Assembly (NCBI GenBank): GCA_018268105.1
Contig: JAFDXG010000004.1
Span: 43,975 to 107,974 of the forward strand
DNA: 64,000 nt
Source: Bacteroidota bacterium
GTDB taxonomy: Bacteria > Bacteroidota > Bacteroidia > Chitinophagales > Chitinophagaceae
Reading direction: 5' to 3'
Both the position numbers and the translations under genes were made by a program. Below the pieces are notes generated by a model. It had not been told where the DNA came from. It saw nothing but the letters and a program-made list of their open reading frames with translations, and did not search any database. Position 1 is the stretch's first letter, and each line of letters starts with the position of its first letter. Shown one piece after another: positions 17,888 through 26,496 of the stretch.

Positions 17888-18679
17888 TTGCTTGTAACTG
17901 TTTTATATTTCGCAGGGGGTATTGTGATATTACTTGTTATACTCTACTTTATCCAGGAAAAATTTATTTTTAAACCGGAGAAGCTACCCGCTGACTTTAA
18001 GTTTGAATATGATGCCCCTTTTGAGGAATTATTTTTTGACATCGAACCCGGAGTAAGCATCAACGGATTACACTTTCATCTCGAAAACCCATTAGGTCTT
18101 GTTCTGTATTTCCATGGCAATTCGAGAAGTATAAAAGGGTGGGCAAAATTTGCAAAAGATTTCTACAGATACAGGTACGATGTAGTGCTGGTTGATTACC
18201 GGGGATTTGGTAAAAGCACCGGTAAGCGAAGCGAAAAAAATATCATGTCTGACCTGCAATTTGTATATAAATCTCTGTCCGATCAATATCGCGAATCGCA
18301 TATCATTGTTTATGGGCGAAGCATTGGTAGCGGATTTGCTGCAAAAATTGCTGCTGATAATCGCCCTCGCTATCTGATACTTGATGCCCCTTATTATAAT
18401 TTCCAAAAAGTGGCAGAACGATTTTTACCTTTTTTGCCGGTGAGATATGTGCTGCGCTATCACCTCCGTACAGACAAATGGATCAGGAAGGTGAATTGTC
18501 ATACCTATATTATTCACGGAACAAGAGATATACTTATACCCATTAAGCATAGCGAAAAACTCCGGCAACTGAGTCCAAATAAAATAACACTTATAAAGAT
18601 TCCCGGTGGGGGGCATAATAATCTACCTTCGTTTCACGAATACCACAATTTCATCAGAGATATTTTAAAATATGATTAG
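17888..18679 (+). CDS. membrane-anchored alpha/beta hydrolase (ABHD13/BEM46-like), copy 1
   Basis: The 263-residue protein has one N-terminal membrane helix (residues ~1-22) and a serine hydrolase domain. Visible are the oxyanion-region motif LYFHGNSRS, the nucleophile elbow GRSIGSG, an acid in HGTRDILIP, and the catalytic His in GGGHNNLPS. This order fits the BEM46/ABHD13-like group; the substrate is unknown. The start is a TTG at 17888, as no suitable ATG precedes the hydrophobic helix. The 3' end overlaps the next hydrolase gene by 8 bp, so the two are translationally coupled paralogues. Confidence 0.85.
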   Translation: MLVTVLYFAGGIVILLVILYFIQEKFIFKPEKLPADFKFEYDAPFEELFFDIEPGVSINGLHFHLENPLGLVLYFHGNSRSIKGWAKFAKDFYRYRYDVVLVDYRGFGKSTGKRSEKNIMSDLQFVYKSLSDQYRESHIIVYGRSIGSGFAAKIAADNRPRYLILDAPYYNFQKVAERFLPFLPVRYVLRYHLRTDKWIRKVNCHTYIIHGTRDILIPIKHSEKLRQLSPNKITLIKIPGGGHNNLPSFHEYHNFIRDILKYD

Positions 18680-19508
18680 TGAAAACCCGGTCCGGCAATC
18701 AGGAAAAAGAAAATGGCTTCGCTGGATGAATATTGTACTCGCTGTTTATCTGTCAGGCGGAGTCGCTGTCTTTTTTTTCCAGGATCGAATATTATTTCAC
18801 CCCGAAAAAAGAGACAGGAAGACAAGTTACAACTTTACCATTCCTTTTAAAGAAGTGAACGTTGCACTTGACGGCAAAGATAACCTGAATATTATCCGGT
18901 TCTTACCACCAGACAGCTTACCCAAAGGTGTTGTGCTGTATTTTCATGGCAATAAAAAAAACATAGCCTGGTATGCAGCCAATGCCCCACTATTCACTAA
19001 AAATGGATATGAAGTATGGATGGAGGATTATCCAGGATATGGGAAAAGTACCGGGAATTTAACAGAATCCAAACTTTATGATTATGCCATGCAGTTATAT
19101 TTAATGGCAAGATCGAAATATGATGCCGACCGTATAGTGTTATATGGAAAATCGTTGGGTACCGGTATTGCCTCCTGGCTTGCAGCTAAAAAAAGCTGCA
19201 GGCAACTGATATTAGAATCTCCTTACTACAGTATGACCTCACTTGCAGCACACTATTTCCCTATATATCCTGTGAGTAAGCTTCTTAAATACAAGTTCCC
19301 TTCACATGAGTATCTGAGTGTAGTAAATGCTCCAGTTACAATTTTTCATGGCTCGTCCGACCGGGTAATCCCCTATTCAAATGCATCGCAATTAAAAGAA
19401 GTATTAAAACCTACGGACAAATTTATAACAATCCTTAACGGGGGGCATAATGATCTTCCTCAATCGCCTGACTTTATAAAATCTTTAGACAGCTTATTAA
19501 ACCATTAA
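18672..19508 (+). CDS. membrane-anchored alpha/beta hydrolase (ABHD13/BEM46-like), copy 2
   Basis: The 278-residue paralogue of the preceding gene has a short basic N-terminus and one membrane helix (IVLAVYLSGGVAVFFF). Motifs are VLYFHGNKKN, DYPGYGKSTGN, nucleophile elbow GKSLGTG, HGSSDRVIP and the His motif GGHNDLPQS. The catalytic Ser-Asp-His set is intact. It shares motif order and FHPEKR/FKPEK-type lead-in with copy 1, showing local duplication. Substrate unknown; short acyl esters are possible but not shown. It converges with oxyR. Confidence 0.85.
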   Translation: MISENPVRQSGKRKWLRWMNIVLAVYLSGGVAVFFFQDRILFHPEKRDRKTSYNFTIPFKEVNVALDGKDNLNIIRFLPPDSLPKGVVLYFHGNKKNIAWYAANAPLFTKNGYEVWMEDYPGYGKSTGNLTESKLYDYAMQLYLMARSKYDADRIVLYGKSLGTGIASWLAAKKSCRQLILESPYYSMTSLAAHYFPIYPVSKLLKYKFPSHEYLSVVNAPVTIFHGSSDRVIPYSNASQLKEVLKPTDKFITILNGGHNDLPQSPDFIKSLDSLLNH

Positions 19509-19571
19509 ACAAGTAAGAAAAATAAACTTTGATATCCAAAGTTACAGGACAAAGAAGAAGCAGATTCAATA

Positions 19572-20510
19572 TCAAACTATAGGTACAATATTAGAAGTTT
19601 TATTCTTTCGTATCTTTTCAGGCAGTACATCCAAAATTGTCCTTTTCAATGCATCAATCAAACGTTTTTTTATATCATCGCGATGTACTGCAATACTCAC
19701 CTCTCGCATTGGGGGCGGTTTTTTAAATCTCCTTATCAACTGCAACTGTCGCCCGGGCATATCCAATGTAGCCAGTTCGGGTAGAATGGTTATACCATCA
19801 TTCAGATCAACCATTCTCCTTAGTGTTTCAATACTGCCTGTTTCAAAATCCAAATAACTGCCTGTGCGGCTCATCTTTCTTAATTCGCATAAGTTTTCTA
19901 TCTGCGATCTGAAACAATGCCCTTCTTCCAGCAGCCAAAGTTTGTTAGGATCTATATCCCCTGCAAGCACATAACTCTTCTGATATAAAGTATTATTCTT
20001 CGATACATACGCCATCAGTTCCTCATAAAACAACACATGTTCAGTAATGCTTCTTTGCTGCAGGGGTGTTACAAGTATGCCGGCATCAATCGAACCGTCC
20101 TTCAAAGCATGTATAATCATGTCAGTAGTCATTTCACTTATCACCAGCTTTACCTGGTCATATTTAAGGGAAAAACTTTGTAAAAACAATGGCAGCAGAT
20201 AAGGAGCAAGTGTAGGGATTATACCGAGTTTAAGTTCGCCGGTAAGTACCCCTTTCTTATTCTGCACCAATTCCTGCAGCACATTACGCTGCAAGAGGAT
20301 GTTTTTTGCCTGTGCAATTATTTCCTTACCAGCTTCTGTGGGGACGACAGGTTGTTTGCTCCGGTCAAAAATTATTACACCAAGTTCTTCTTCCAGTTTT
20401 TGTATTTGCATACTGAGAGTGGGTTGGGTAACAAAACAATGCTCTGCGGCTGTGGTAAATTGCCGGGCTGCATCCAGTGCAAGTATGTATTCTAATTGAG
20501 TAAAAGTCAT
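19572..20510 (-). CDS. oxyR: OxyR-type LysR regulator (peroxide sensor)
   Basis: The 312-residue LysR-type activator has an N-terminal winged helix (residues 1-60, FTTAAEHCFVTQPTLSMQIQ) and a substrate-binding-like regulatory domain. The two redox cysteines of OxyR are present in LLEEGHCFRSQIENLC; with the start at 20510 they number Cys199 and Cys208, the same as the Escherichia coli protein, which supports this start over an in-frame ATG at 20582. Peroxide oxidation of this pair activates the regulator in the known family. No catalase or peroxiredoxin gene is next to it. The leader carries an intrinsic terminator, listed separately. Confidence 0.93.
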   Translation of the reverse strand: MTFTQLEYILALDAARQFTTAAEHCFVTQPTLSMQIQKLEEELGVIIFDRSKQPVVPTEAGKEIIAQAKNILLQRNVLQELVQNKKGVLTGELKLGIIPTLAPYLLPLFLQSFSLKYDQVKLVISEMTTDMIIHALKDGSIDAGILVTPLQQRSITEHVLFYEELMAYVSKNNTLYQKSYVLAGDIDPNKLWLLEEGHCFRSQIENLCELRKMSRTGSYLDFETGSIETLRRMVDLNDGITILPELATLDMPGRQLQLIRRFKKPPPMREVSIAVHRDDIKKRLIDALKRTILDVLPEKIRKNKTSNIVPIV

Positions 20511-20567
20511 GCTATCATCAGAGATAATTACAATACAAATATAAAAGCAGAGCCGGGTGTATGGAAT

Positions 20568-20596
20568 AAAAAAACCCAGCATTAGAAAATGCCGGG
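20568..20596 (-). terminator. intrinsic terminator in the oxyR leader
   Basis: On the minus strand an 8-bp stem (CCCGGCAT / ATGCTGGG, one G-U pair) with a 6-nt loop is followed by seven T. It lies between a TAACTTTG box (20641-20648) and the oxyR start at 20510, so it would act as an attenuator or end a short RNA. Confidence 0.65.
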
Positions 20597-20640
20597 CATC
20601 TTGTGTAGATTTTTTCTATACCCTTTATCTATTTAGATTC

Positions 20641-20648
20641 CAAAGTTA
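20641..20648 (-). promoter_or_regulatory. -7 box upstream of oxyR
   Basis: The minus strand reads TAACTTTG, a perfect TAnnTTTG match. A TTTG lies about 23 nt upstream, slightly wide for a -33 element. Initiation would give a leader of about 125 nt containing the terminator hairpin. Confidence 0.45.
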
Positions 20649-20729
20649 AGGAATTACTTGTTAAATAATACCAAAAGAACTGCGTTTCTGAAAACTTAAA
20701 CCCTAAAGATTTTCTTTAAAAAAAGCACG

Positions 20730-20737
20730 TAGGTTTG
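20730..20737 (+). promoter_or_regulatory. -7 box upstream of kbl
   Basis: TAGGTTTG is a perfect TAnnTTTG match ending 19 nt before the kbl ATG, which implies a very short leader. No clear -33 TTTG is seen. Confidence 0.4.
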
Positions 20738-20756
20738 TGCTGCTAAATATTTCAAA

Positions 20757-21971
20757 ATGAATGATAAATTGACGGAACGCATCCGTAGGGAGTTAGAAGA
20801 AATACGCCAAAACGGGCTTTACAAATCAGAAAGAATTATTGAAAGCCCCCAGGGAGCCGAAATAGCAGTTAAAATTCCAGGCAAAAGAGAGATTCAAAAA
20901 GTAATTAACCTGTGTGCAAACAATTACCTCGGTTTATCTTCCCACCCGGAAGTAATTAATGCAGCAAAAAAATATGTTGATCTCAGAGGATACGGGCTAA
21001 GCAGCGTCCGGTTTATCTGTGGCACACAGGATATTCATAAAGAACTTGAGCAAAAAATATCCACTTTCCTCGGTACGGAAGATACTATCTTATATGCTGC
21101 AGCTTTTGATGCAAACGGGGGTGTTTTTGAACCACTTTTCGACGAAAAAGACGCTATTATTTCTGATGCACTTAATCATGCTTCTATAATTGATGGCGTA
21201 AGACTCTGTAAAGCTCAGCGTTTTCGCTATAACCACAATGACATGAACGACCTGGAAACGAAGCTGAAAGAATCGCAGACTTTGCGCAGCAGAATAATTG
21301 TTACCGACGGATCGTTCAGCATGGATGGCACCATTGCTCAACTTGATAAAATCTGTGCACTTGCTGACAAATATGATGCAGCCGTAATGATTGACGAATG
21401 CCACTCCAGCGGCTTTTTGGGCAAAACAGGGCGGGGTACACATGAATACCGGGGTGTGATGGGCAAAATAGATATTATAACAGGTACACTTGGCAAAGCA
21501 CTTGGAGGTGCTTCCGGGGGATTTACCAGCGGGCGTAAAGAAGTGATTGATATGCTGCGCCAGCGGTCAAGGCCATATCTTTTTTCAAATACACTTGCTC
21601 CAAGTATTGTAGGCGCTTCTATTGCAGTATTGGATATGCTCAGCCAAACTACAGCTCTGCGCGACAAACTGGAATGGAATACTCAATACTTCAGGAAGAA
21701 GATGACTGAGGCGGGATTTGACATTAAGCCGGGCGATCATCCTATTGTACCCATTATGCTGTACGATGCGGTACTGGCACAAAATATGGCGGCACAATTG
21801 CTGGAAGAAGGTATATATGTTATAGGCTTTTTCTATCCTGTTGTAGCAAAGGGGCAGGCCAGGATACGAGTGCAATTAAGTGCAGCTCACGAAAAACATC
21901 ATCTTGATAAAGCTATTGCCGCATTTACCAAAGTAGGCAAATCATTGGGAGTATTAAAAACGACTGCTTAA
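20757..21971 (+). CDS. kbl: 2-amino-3-ketobutyrate CoA ligase (glycine C-acetyltransferase)
   Basis: This PLP enzyme of the alpha-oxoamine synthase family splits 2-amino-3-ketobutyrate with CoA into glycine and acetyl-CoA, the second step of threonine catabolism after threonine dehydrogenase. The 404 residues are normal length. Landmarks are [12 protein letters not shown], the PLP-stacking region [19 protein letters not shown], the aspartate motif [12 protein letters not shown], and the Schiff-base Lys247 in [13 protein letters not shown]. No threonine dehydrogenase is adjacent. The related enzymes BioF and serine palmitoyltransferase are less likely, because the [13 protein letters not shown] stretch is Kbl-like. 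Confidence 0.93.
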   Translation: MNDKLTERIRRELEEIRQNGLYKSERIIESPQGAEIAVKIPGKREIQKVINLCANNYLGLSSHPEVINAAKKYVDLRGYGLSSVRFICGTQDIHKELEQKISTFLGTEDTILYAAAFDANGGVFEPLFDEKDAIISDALNHASIIDGVRLCKAQRFRYNHNDMNDLETKLKESQTLRSRIIVTDGSFSMDGTIAQLDKICALADKYDAAVMIDECHSSGFLGKTGRGTHEYRGVMGKIDIITGTLGKALGGASGGFTSGRKEVIDMLRQRSRPYLFSNTLAPSIVGASIAVLDMLSQTTALRDKLEWNTQYFRKKMTEAGFDIKPGDHPIVPIMLYDAVLAQNMAAQLLEEGIYVIGFFYPVVAKGQARIRVQLSAAHEKHHLDKAIAAFTKVGKSLGVLKTTA

Positions 21972-22028
21972 TCTTTTCTTATTACACATCTTAAATAATA
22001 AACAATCATTTTACATTCAAGATAACTG

Positions 22029-22844
22029 ATGAAACAAAAACAACTGATCGTCTTTTTATTAATGATCTGTGGATTGGGAATATTTTCCTGCTCCATGAAT
22101 AACGTAAATGAGGACAATTCTCTGAAAAAGTATTTTGATGAAAATAAAGTAGACGGATGCTTTGCATTGTTTGATAATGGCAGGGGTGAATTTAAAATTT
22201 ATAACCTCAAAAGAGATACCGCAAGGTTCCTCCCGGCTTCTACCTTCAAAATTGTTAATGCAATGATTGCCCTGCAAACTGGTGTGCTTACTAACGAAAA
22301 TACTATAATCAAATGGGACAGTATTCAGAGAAGTAACCCCAAATGGAACCAGGACCTTAGTCTTACAGATGCTTTCAAATATTCTTCTGTACCTCACTTT
22401 CAGGAAATAGCAAGGCGGATAGGCAGAGACAGTATGCAAAAATGGGTTGACAGCGTTAAGTATGGGAATATGAAAATAGGTCAGGCAATTGATTCTTTTT
22501 GGCTGGACAATACTTTATTAATATCACCTGATGAACAACTGGGGCTGGTAAAAAAGCTTTACTTTGGGAATTTACCCTTCCGAAAAGGGGTGCAACAAAC
22601 GGTAAGAGATATGATGCTGCAGGAAGACAATACCAACTATAGGCTGAGCTATAAAACCGGCTGGGGATTCAACAGTTCCGGCCGAAGTATTGGGTGGATG
22701 GTAGGTTGGATAGAAGAAAACCGTCATCCCTATTTTTTTGTATTGAATATTGATGCCGATCATAACGCAGATATTGTTACCATCAGATCTAATATTCTGA
22801 AAGGGATTCTAAAACAATTAGGATTTTTTGAGGGGAAGATGTAA
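22029..22844 (+). CDS. class D (OXA-type) beta-lactamase, lipoprotein form
   Basis: The 271-residue serine beta-lactamase has the full class D active-site set: Ser71-x-x-Lys74 in PASTFKIV, Ser119-x-Val121 in KYSSVPH, Tyr145-Gly-Asn147 in VKYGNMK, Trp158 in SFWLDN, and Lys209-Thr-Gly in SYKTGWG. In the family the first lysine is carboxylated and drives acylation and deacylation. The signal sequence ends in GIFSCS, with Cys21 a likely lipid-attachment site, so the enzyme is probably membrane anchored in the periplasm. Base use resembles the neighbours and no mobile element is adjacent, so it looks intrinsic. The substrate range cannot be predicted. No regulator is adjacent. Confidence 0.92.
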   Translation: MKQKQLIVFLLMICGLGIFSCSMNNVNEDNSLKKYFDENKVDGCFALFDNGRGEFKIYNLKRDTARFLPASTFKIVNAMIALQTGVLTNENTIIKWDSIQRSNPKWNQDLSLTDAFKYSSVPHFQEIARRIGRDSMQKWVDSVKYGNMKIGQAIDSFWLDNTLLISPDEQLGLVKKLYFGNLPFRKGVQQTVRDMMLQEDNTNYRLSYKTGWGFNSSGRSIGWMVGWIEENRHPYFFVLNIDADHNADIVTIRSNILKGILKQLGFFEGKM

Positions 22845-22876
22845 CCTGCAGCAGACCGTCTAATAAACGAACAATT

Positions 22877-23878
22877 TTGGTCAGATTTGAACATATTGAA
22901 TATTTATTGTTGCTATCAGCAGTAAGTGTCCCTGTGTTGTTATTCAGATATGTATTGTTGTGGAAAAAGAAAACGGTAAAAAGAATTGGTGATGAAAAAT
23001 TAATTGCAGGTCTTATCAGGAGTTTTTCACCCCTTAGATATTTAATCAAATTTTGTATCATAACAGGGGCGCTTGTTATCCTGATTTTTGGAGTAGCCAA
23101 CCTTCAATCGGCAACACAGGTAGAAAATACAAGCCGCAAAGGTTTAGACATTATGATAGCGCTTGATGTGAGCAAAAGTATGCTGGCGGAAGATGTAAAA
23201 CCAAGCCGGCTTGATGAAGCCAAACAGCTCGTCAATAAATTGATGGAAAAAATGCAAAACGACCGGATTGGACTGGTGATATTTGCCGGAAGGGCATATA
23301 TGCAAATGCCATTGACAGCAGACCAGATTGCCGCGAAACTATATGTAAACAATGCAAGCCCCGATGCCGTACCTGCCCAGGGCACTGTTATAAATGAAGC
23401 GCTGAGGCTTTGCAATACTGCATTTAACTCCAAAGACAAAAAATATAAAATCATACTTTTAATTACCGATGGTGAAGATCATGGTGAAAATGCCCTGAAA
23501 ACAGCCAAATCCTTATCAAATAACGGGGTGGTGATTATAACTGTTGGCGTAGGCACTACAAACGGATCGCCCATACTTAACCCAATTACATCAGAAAGCA
23601 AGCGTGACCTGCAGGGTAACCTTATCGTTTCAAAACTTAATGAGCAGGAATTGATGAATATAGCTAATGCTACCGGTGGCATATATCAGCAGTTAAATGA
23701 TACAGATACCGTGGTTGATAAGATAATGAAGGAAATAAATTCAATGGATCAGAAAACAATAAAAGACAACAGCCTGCTCAATTTCAGGAGTTTCTTTCAA
23801 TGGTTTCTTATTGCTGCACTGATCTTACTTACCGGCGAGATGTTTATTTCCGAAAAAAGAAAAATATCAGTCCTATGA
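22877..23878 (+). CDS. BatB-like von Willebrand factor A membrane protein
   Basis: The 333-residue protein has transmembrane segments at ~8-28, ~58-76 and ~306-326, flanking a VWA domain. The MIDAS metal site is intact: Asp97-x-Ser-x-Ser101 in ALDVSKSM, and the TDGED motif of LLITDGEDHG. This layout matches BatB of the Bacteroides aerotolerance (Bat) locus, proteins linked to envelope stress, usually with MoxR, BatA, BatC and BatD. The start is TTG (VRFEHIEYLLLL), typical of the family opening. The stop overlaps the batC start as ATGA. BatA, BatD and MoxR are not in the window. Confidence 0.85.
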   Translation: MVRFEHIEYLLLLSAVSVPVLLFRYVLLWKKKTVKRIGDEKLIAGLIRSFSPLRYLIKFCIITGALVILIFGVANLQSATQVENTSRKGLDIMIALDVSKSMLAEDVKPSRLDEAKQLVNKLMEKMQNDRIGLVIFAGRAYMQMPLTADQIAAKLYVNNASPDAVPAQGTVINEALRLCNTAFNSKDKKYKIILLITDGEDHGENALKTAKSLSNNGVVIITVGVGTTNGSPILNPITSESKRDLQGNLIVSKLNEQELMNIANATGGIYQQLNDTDTVVDKIMKEINSMDQKTIKDNSLLNFRSFFQWFLIAALILLTGEMFISEKRKISVL

Positions 23879-24516
23879 TACCCCAAAATATTCCCGTGAG
23901 TTCGGAAATGAAAATCCTTTTCCTCTTTTTGTTTTTTACAGGAGCAGGGGAGATCTATGCACAGCAAAGTAATAAGCTGATTAATAAAGGCAATGAATAC
24001 TACCGGCAAAAGGAATACGACAAGGCTAAATCGGCCTATGAAGAAGCACTTAATAAAGAACCTGGAAACACAATTGCCTCTTTCAATATAGGCAATGCTC
24101 TTTTCAGAGAAAAAAATTTTGCGGATGCAGCCAGAACCTTTGAAGAAGCAACACAAAAGACTAAAGACAAAACATTGCAATCGAAATTATTCTATAACAA
24201 AGGGGTTGCATTTACACAGCAAAAGCAGCTTGAGCAAAGCATAGAAGCTTATAAGGAGTCATTGCGGCTTAACCCATCTGACTCACTGGCAAGAGACAAC
24301 CTGCAGCGTGCACTTAATGAAAAAAAGCAACAGGAACAACAGCAACAAAATAATAAACAGGACAAAAAAAGTCCTCCACCACAGCCTAAACAAAATAAGT
24401 TAAACAAACAACAGGTGCAGCAATTACTGAAAGCCCTTGAAGAACAGGAAAAAAAATTACAGGAAAAGCTGATGAAAAAATCCCCTGTTGCCGAACAACC
24501 AGACAAGGATTGGTAA
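23875..24516 (+). CDS. BatC-like tetratricopeptide-repeat protein
   Basis: The 213-residue protein starts at an ATG overlapping the batB stop (ATGA), which argues for translational coupling; a second ATG at 23908 gives the cleaner signal peptide (MKILFLFLFFTGAGEIYAQ) and may be the real start. Residues ~40-140 form about three TPR units (YYRQKEYDKAKSAYEEAL, ASFNIGNALFREKNFADAA, AYKESLRLNPSD). The C-terminal third is charged and low complexity, rich in Gln, Lys and Pro, and likely disordered. BatC proteins are periplasmic or envelope scaffolds of unknown exact role. It converges with the EamA transporter, 16 bp apart. Confidence 0.8.
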   Translation: MIPQNIPVSSEMKILFLFLFFTGAGEIYAQQSNKLINKGNEYYRQKEYDKAKSAYEEALNKEPGNTIASFNIGNALFREKNFADAARTFEEATQKTKDKTLQSKLFYNKGVAFTQQKQLEQSIEAYKESLRLNPSDSLARDNLQRALNEKKQQEQQQQNNKQDKKSPPPQPKQNKLNKQQVQQLLKALEEQEKKLQEKLMKKSPVAEQPDKDW

Positions 24517-24532
24517 ATATAGCAAAGCAACA

Positions 24533-25480
24533 CTACAAAGATCTCATATATTTTGCCAGATTGACCAGCACTACCCCTCCCAATATAACGGCAAGACCGG
24601 CTATTTGCTTTCCGGTGATTGTTTCCCCGGCAAAATATACGCCAAGTACAACAGCAATTACCGGGTTTACATACGCATGGGTACTTACCTGGGTTGCCGG
24701 CCTTACACTGAGCAGCCATACAAAAGCACTATATCCCAGTAATGAACCCATAGTAACAAGATATGCAATGGCACCCCATCCATTAGGAGAAATATCCTGC
24801 CAATGAAAATTGCTCCAATCGCTGCGAAACATACCCGTTAAAGCGTATGCAATTCCTGCGGCCAGCATCTGCCATCCGGCATTGAGCGACCCTGAAAAAC
24901 CAGTAGCCTTATATTTTCCGTATAATGAGCCGGCAGCCCAGGACACAGAGCCAATAGTGAGGACACCCAGCGACAATACGGCCCATTTATTACCCTTTGA
25001 TTCTGAAGAAAAAGTATGAATAAGGTTATCACTAAAGAGTAAAAGTATCCCTGCAAAACCAAGCACAATACCTGCAATGGTTTTTTTGCTTGAAAAATTT
25101 TCCTTCCATTTACTATAGTCCAGTATTACAAACCACATGGGTGAAGTAGCAACAAATACAGCAACCAGTGAACTTGCTAAAAACTGCTCAGACCATGCAA
25201 CAGCGCCGTTACCTATATACAGAAGGAGCAAACCTGTAAGTACCGCAGGTAAAATATTTCTCAGCGTCCATAAACGTTCTCCGTTAAAAGAGCACCAGCA
25301 AAGCATTAGGATACCGGCTAAAGTAAATCTAAGCGTACCCATTACCGTTACCGGCATGGTTTGTACCGCCATCCTGATAAAGAAAAATGTTGATCCCCAA
25401 ACGATATAGATCACCGCAAAGGCCGCGATTATTTTTATAGCAGAAACTGAAGATGAGCCTCCGCCTTCCAAACTGTTCAT
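24533..25480 (-). CDS. EamA/DMT-family transporter
   Basis: The 315-residue inner-membrane protein has ten predicted helices arranged as two five-helix EamA repeats. The first repeat begins IYIVWGSTFFFIRMAV and includes MGTLRFTLAGILML; the second begins after ~residue 155 and includes LLGYSAFVWLLSVRPATQVSTHAYVNPVIAVVLG, the typical late-repeat signature. YedA/RhaT-type members export or import amino acids and other metabolites; no substrate can be assigned here. It is monocistronic between convergent batC and a downstream lipoprotein gene. Confidence 0.9.
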   Translation of the reverse strand: MNSLEGGGSSSVSAIKIIAAFAVIYIVWGSTFFFIRMAVQTMPVTVMGTLRFTLAGILMLCWCSFNGERLWTLRNILPAVLTGLLLLYIGNGAVAWSEQFLASSLVAVFVATSPMWFVILDYSKWKENFSSKKTIAGIVLGFAGILLLFSDNLIHTFSSESKGNKWAVLSLGVLTIGSVSWAAGSLYGKYKATGFSGSLNAGWQMLAAGIAYALTGMFRSDWSNFHWQDISPNGWGAIAYLVTMGSLLGYSAFVWLLSVRPATQVSTHAYVNPVIAVVLGVYFAGETITGKQIAGLAVILGGVVLVNLAKYMRSL

Positions 25481-25568
25481 AGTCTTTTAAAATATTCATT
25501 TACGGGCAAACTGCCCCAAACCAATGTAAAAGTGAGCAAACATATTTCAAAATTCTGAACAAAAAGCC

Positions 25569-26396
25569 CTATCGGTATTCAAGTAAGAACCGGTTGCCAT
25601 TTTCATCCATAGCAATAGGTAATCCATTTTTATTATAGATATATCTAACCAGCGTTTGTGCAGGTTGCAGATGAACTGCAGGTTTACTAAAATCGGCAAT
25701 GCTGGTTTTTACCACATTATTCAGGTTAACTGAGAACGGAATATTTTCAACAGTGGCGTAGATTTTCCTGTAAGGATTTTCTCCGCTATCATAAGTATAT
25801 GTTGCTTTGGAAGTAAGTACCGGCGTCTGGTTCATTGTATTGATAGAATATACTGAGGCGGAGCTAATATTCCCACCCTTATCATATTCATATATACTGT
25901 ATCCTGTAAGCGCCCCATTCTCTGCATAACGGTTTTCCATAACAGGCAATCTATGTATATTGTAGGTGAAAGTAATGAAAGATTTCAGTTCAAATTTTGT
26001 GTTATTGAATTGGAAATTGTTCTTCTGAATTACTTTTCCTTCGGTATCATATTCAAATACACTCCGGTTAAATTGGGTCGCATTGGAAAAGGCACCTGAT
26101 CCGAAATTTATTTTCTCATCTATATACTCAAGCTCGTTATCCCTGTATATATAATCTGCTTTTGAACTTATTAATCCTGAGGGGTAGTCTTTGTAGCTGA
26201 TACGGGTTTTAACTGTACCATTAGTGTTATAGTCAATTGTATTAAGGACAATTTCACCATCATCCTGTATTGCCTTGATAACCGATAAAAAAGTCCTCTG
26301 GTCAGTGATTATCTGCGTAACAGCCTTATCCTTTTCGCAGGCAGCGAGTAATATTAATAAAACAATACTCCATAAATTCCCTCTCATACGTTCCAT
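25569..26396 (-). CDS. lipoprotein with YD-like repeats, function unknown
   Basis: The 275-residue protein carries a lipoprotein signal (LLILLAACEKDK); the ATG three codons in (MRGNLWS) is an equally good start. The body has repeating Tyr/Asp-rich beta-strand units such as DYNTNGTVKTRISYKDY, FEYDTEGKVIQKNN, YEYDKGGNISSAS and IYNKNGLPIAMDENG, resembling the YD/RHS-type repeats of small Bacteroidota surface lipoproteins. No catalytic motif is visible. Export to the outer-membrane surface is possible but not shown. Confidence 0.6.
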   Translation of the reverse strand: MERMRGNLWSIVLLILLAACEKDKAVTQIITDQRTFLSVIKAIQDDGEIVLNTIDYNTNGTVKTRISYKDYPSGLISSKADYIYRDNELEYIDEKINFGSGAFSNATQFNRSVFEYDTEGKVIQKNNFQFNNTKFELKSFITFTYNIHRLPVMENRYAENGALTGYSIYEYDKGGNISSASVYSINTMNQTPVLTSKATYTYDSGENPYRKIYATVENIPFSVNLNNVVKTSIADFSKPAVHLQPAQTLVRYIYNKNGLPIAMDENGNRFLLEYR

Positions 26397-26496
26397 ATAT
26401 TCCTGTAAAATATATCCATGACAGAAATTTTACGGGTATCGTTGCACCTGATAACAGTTGTATTTTTTTGCAATTGTGCATAAAAGGTTACACCGG

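Noticed and set aside
24300..24480. Gln/Lys-rich low-complexity run at the end of batC as a possible tandem repeat
   Set aside because: The DNA shows biased composition (CAA, AAA, CAG) but no fixed repeat unit; it codes for a disordered tail.
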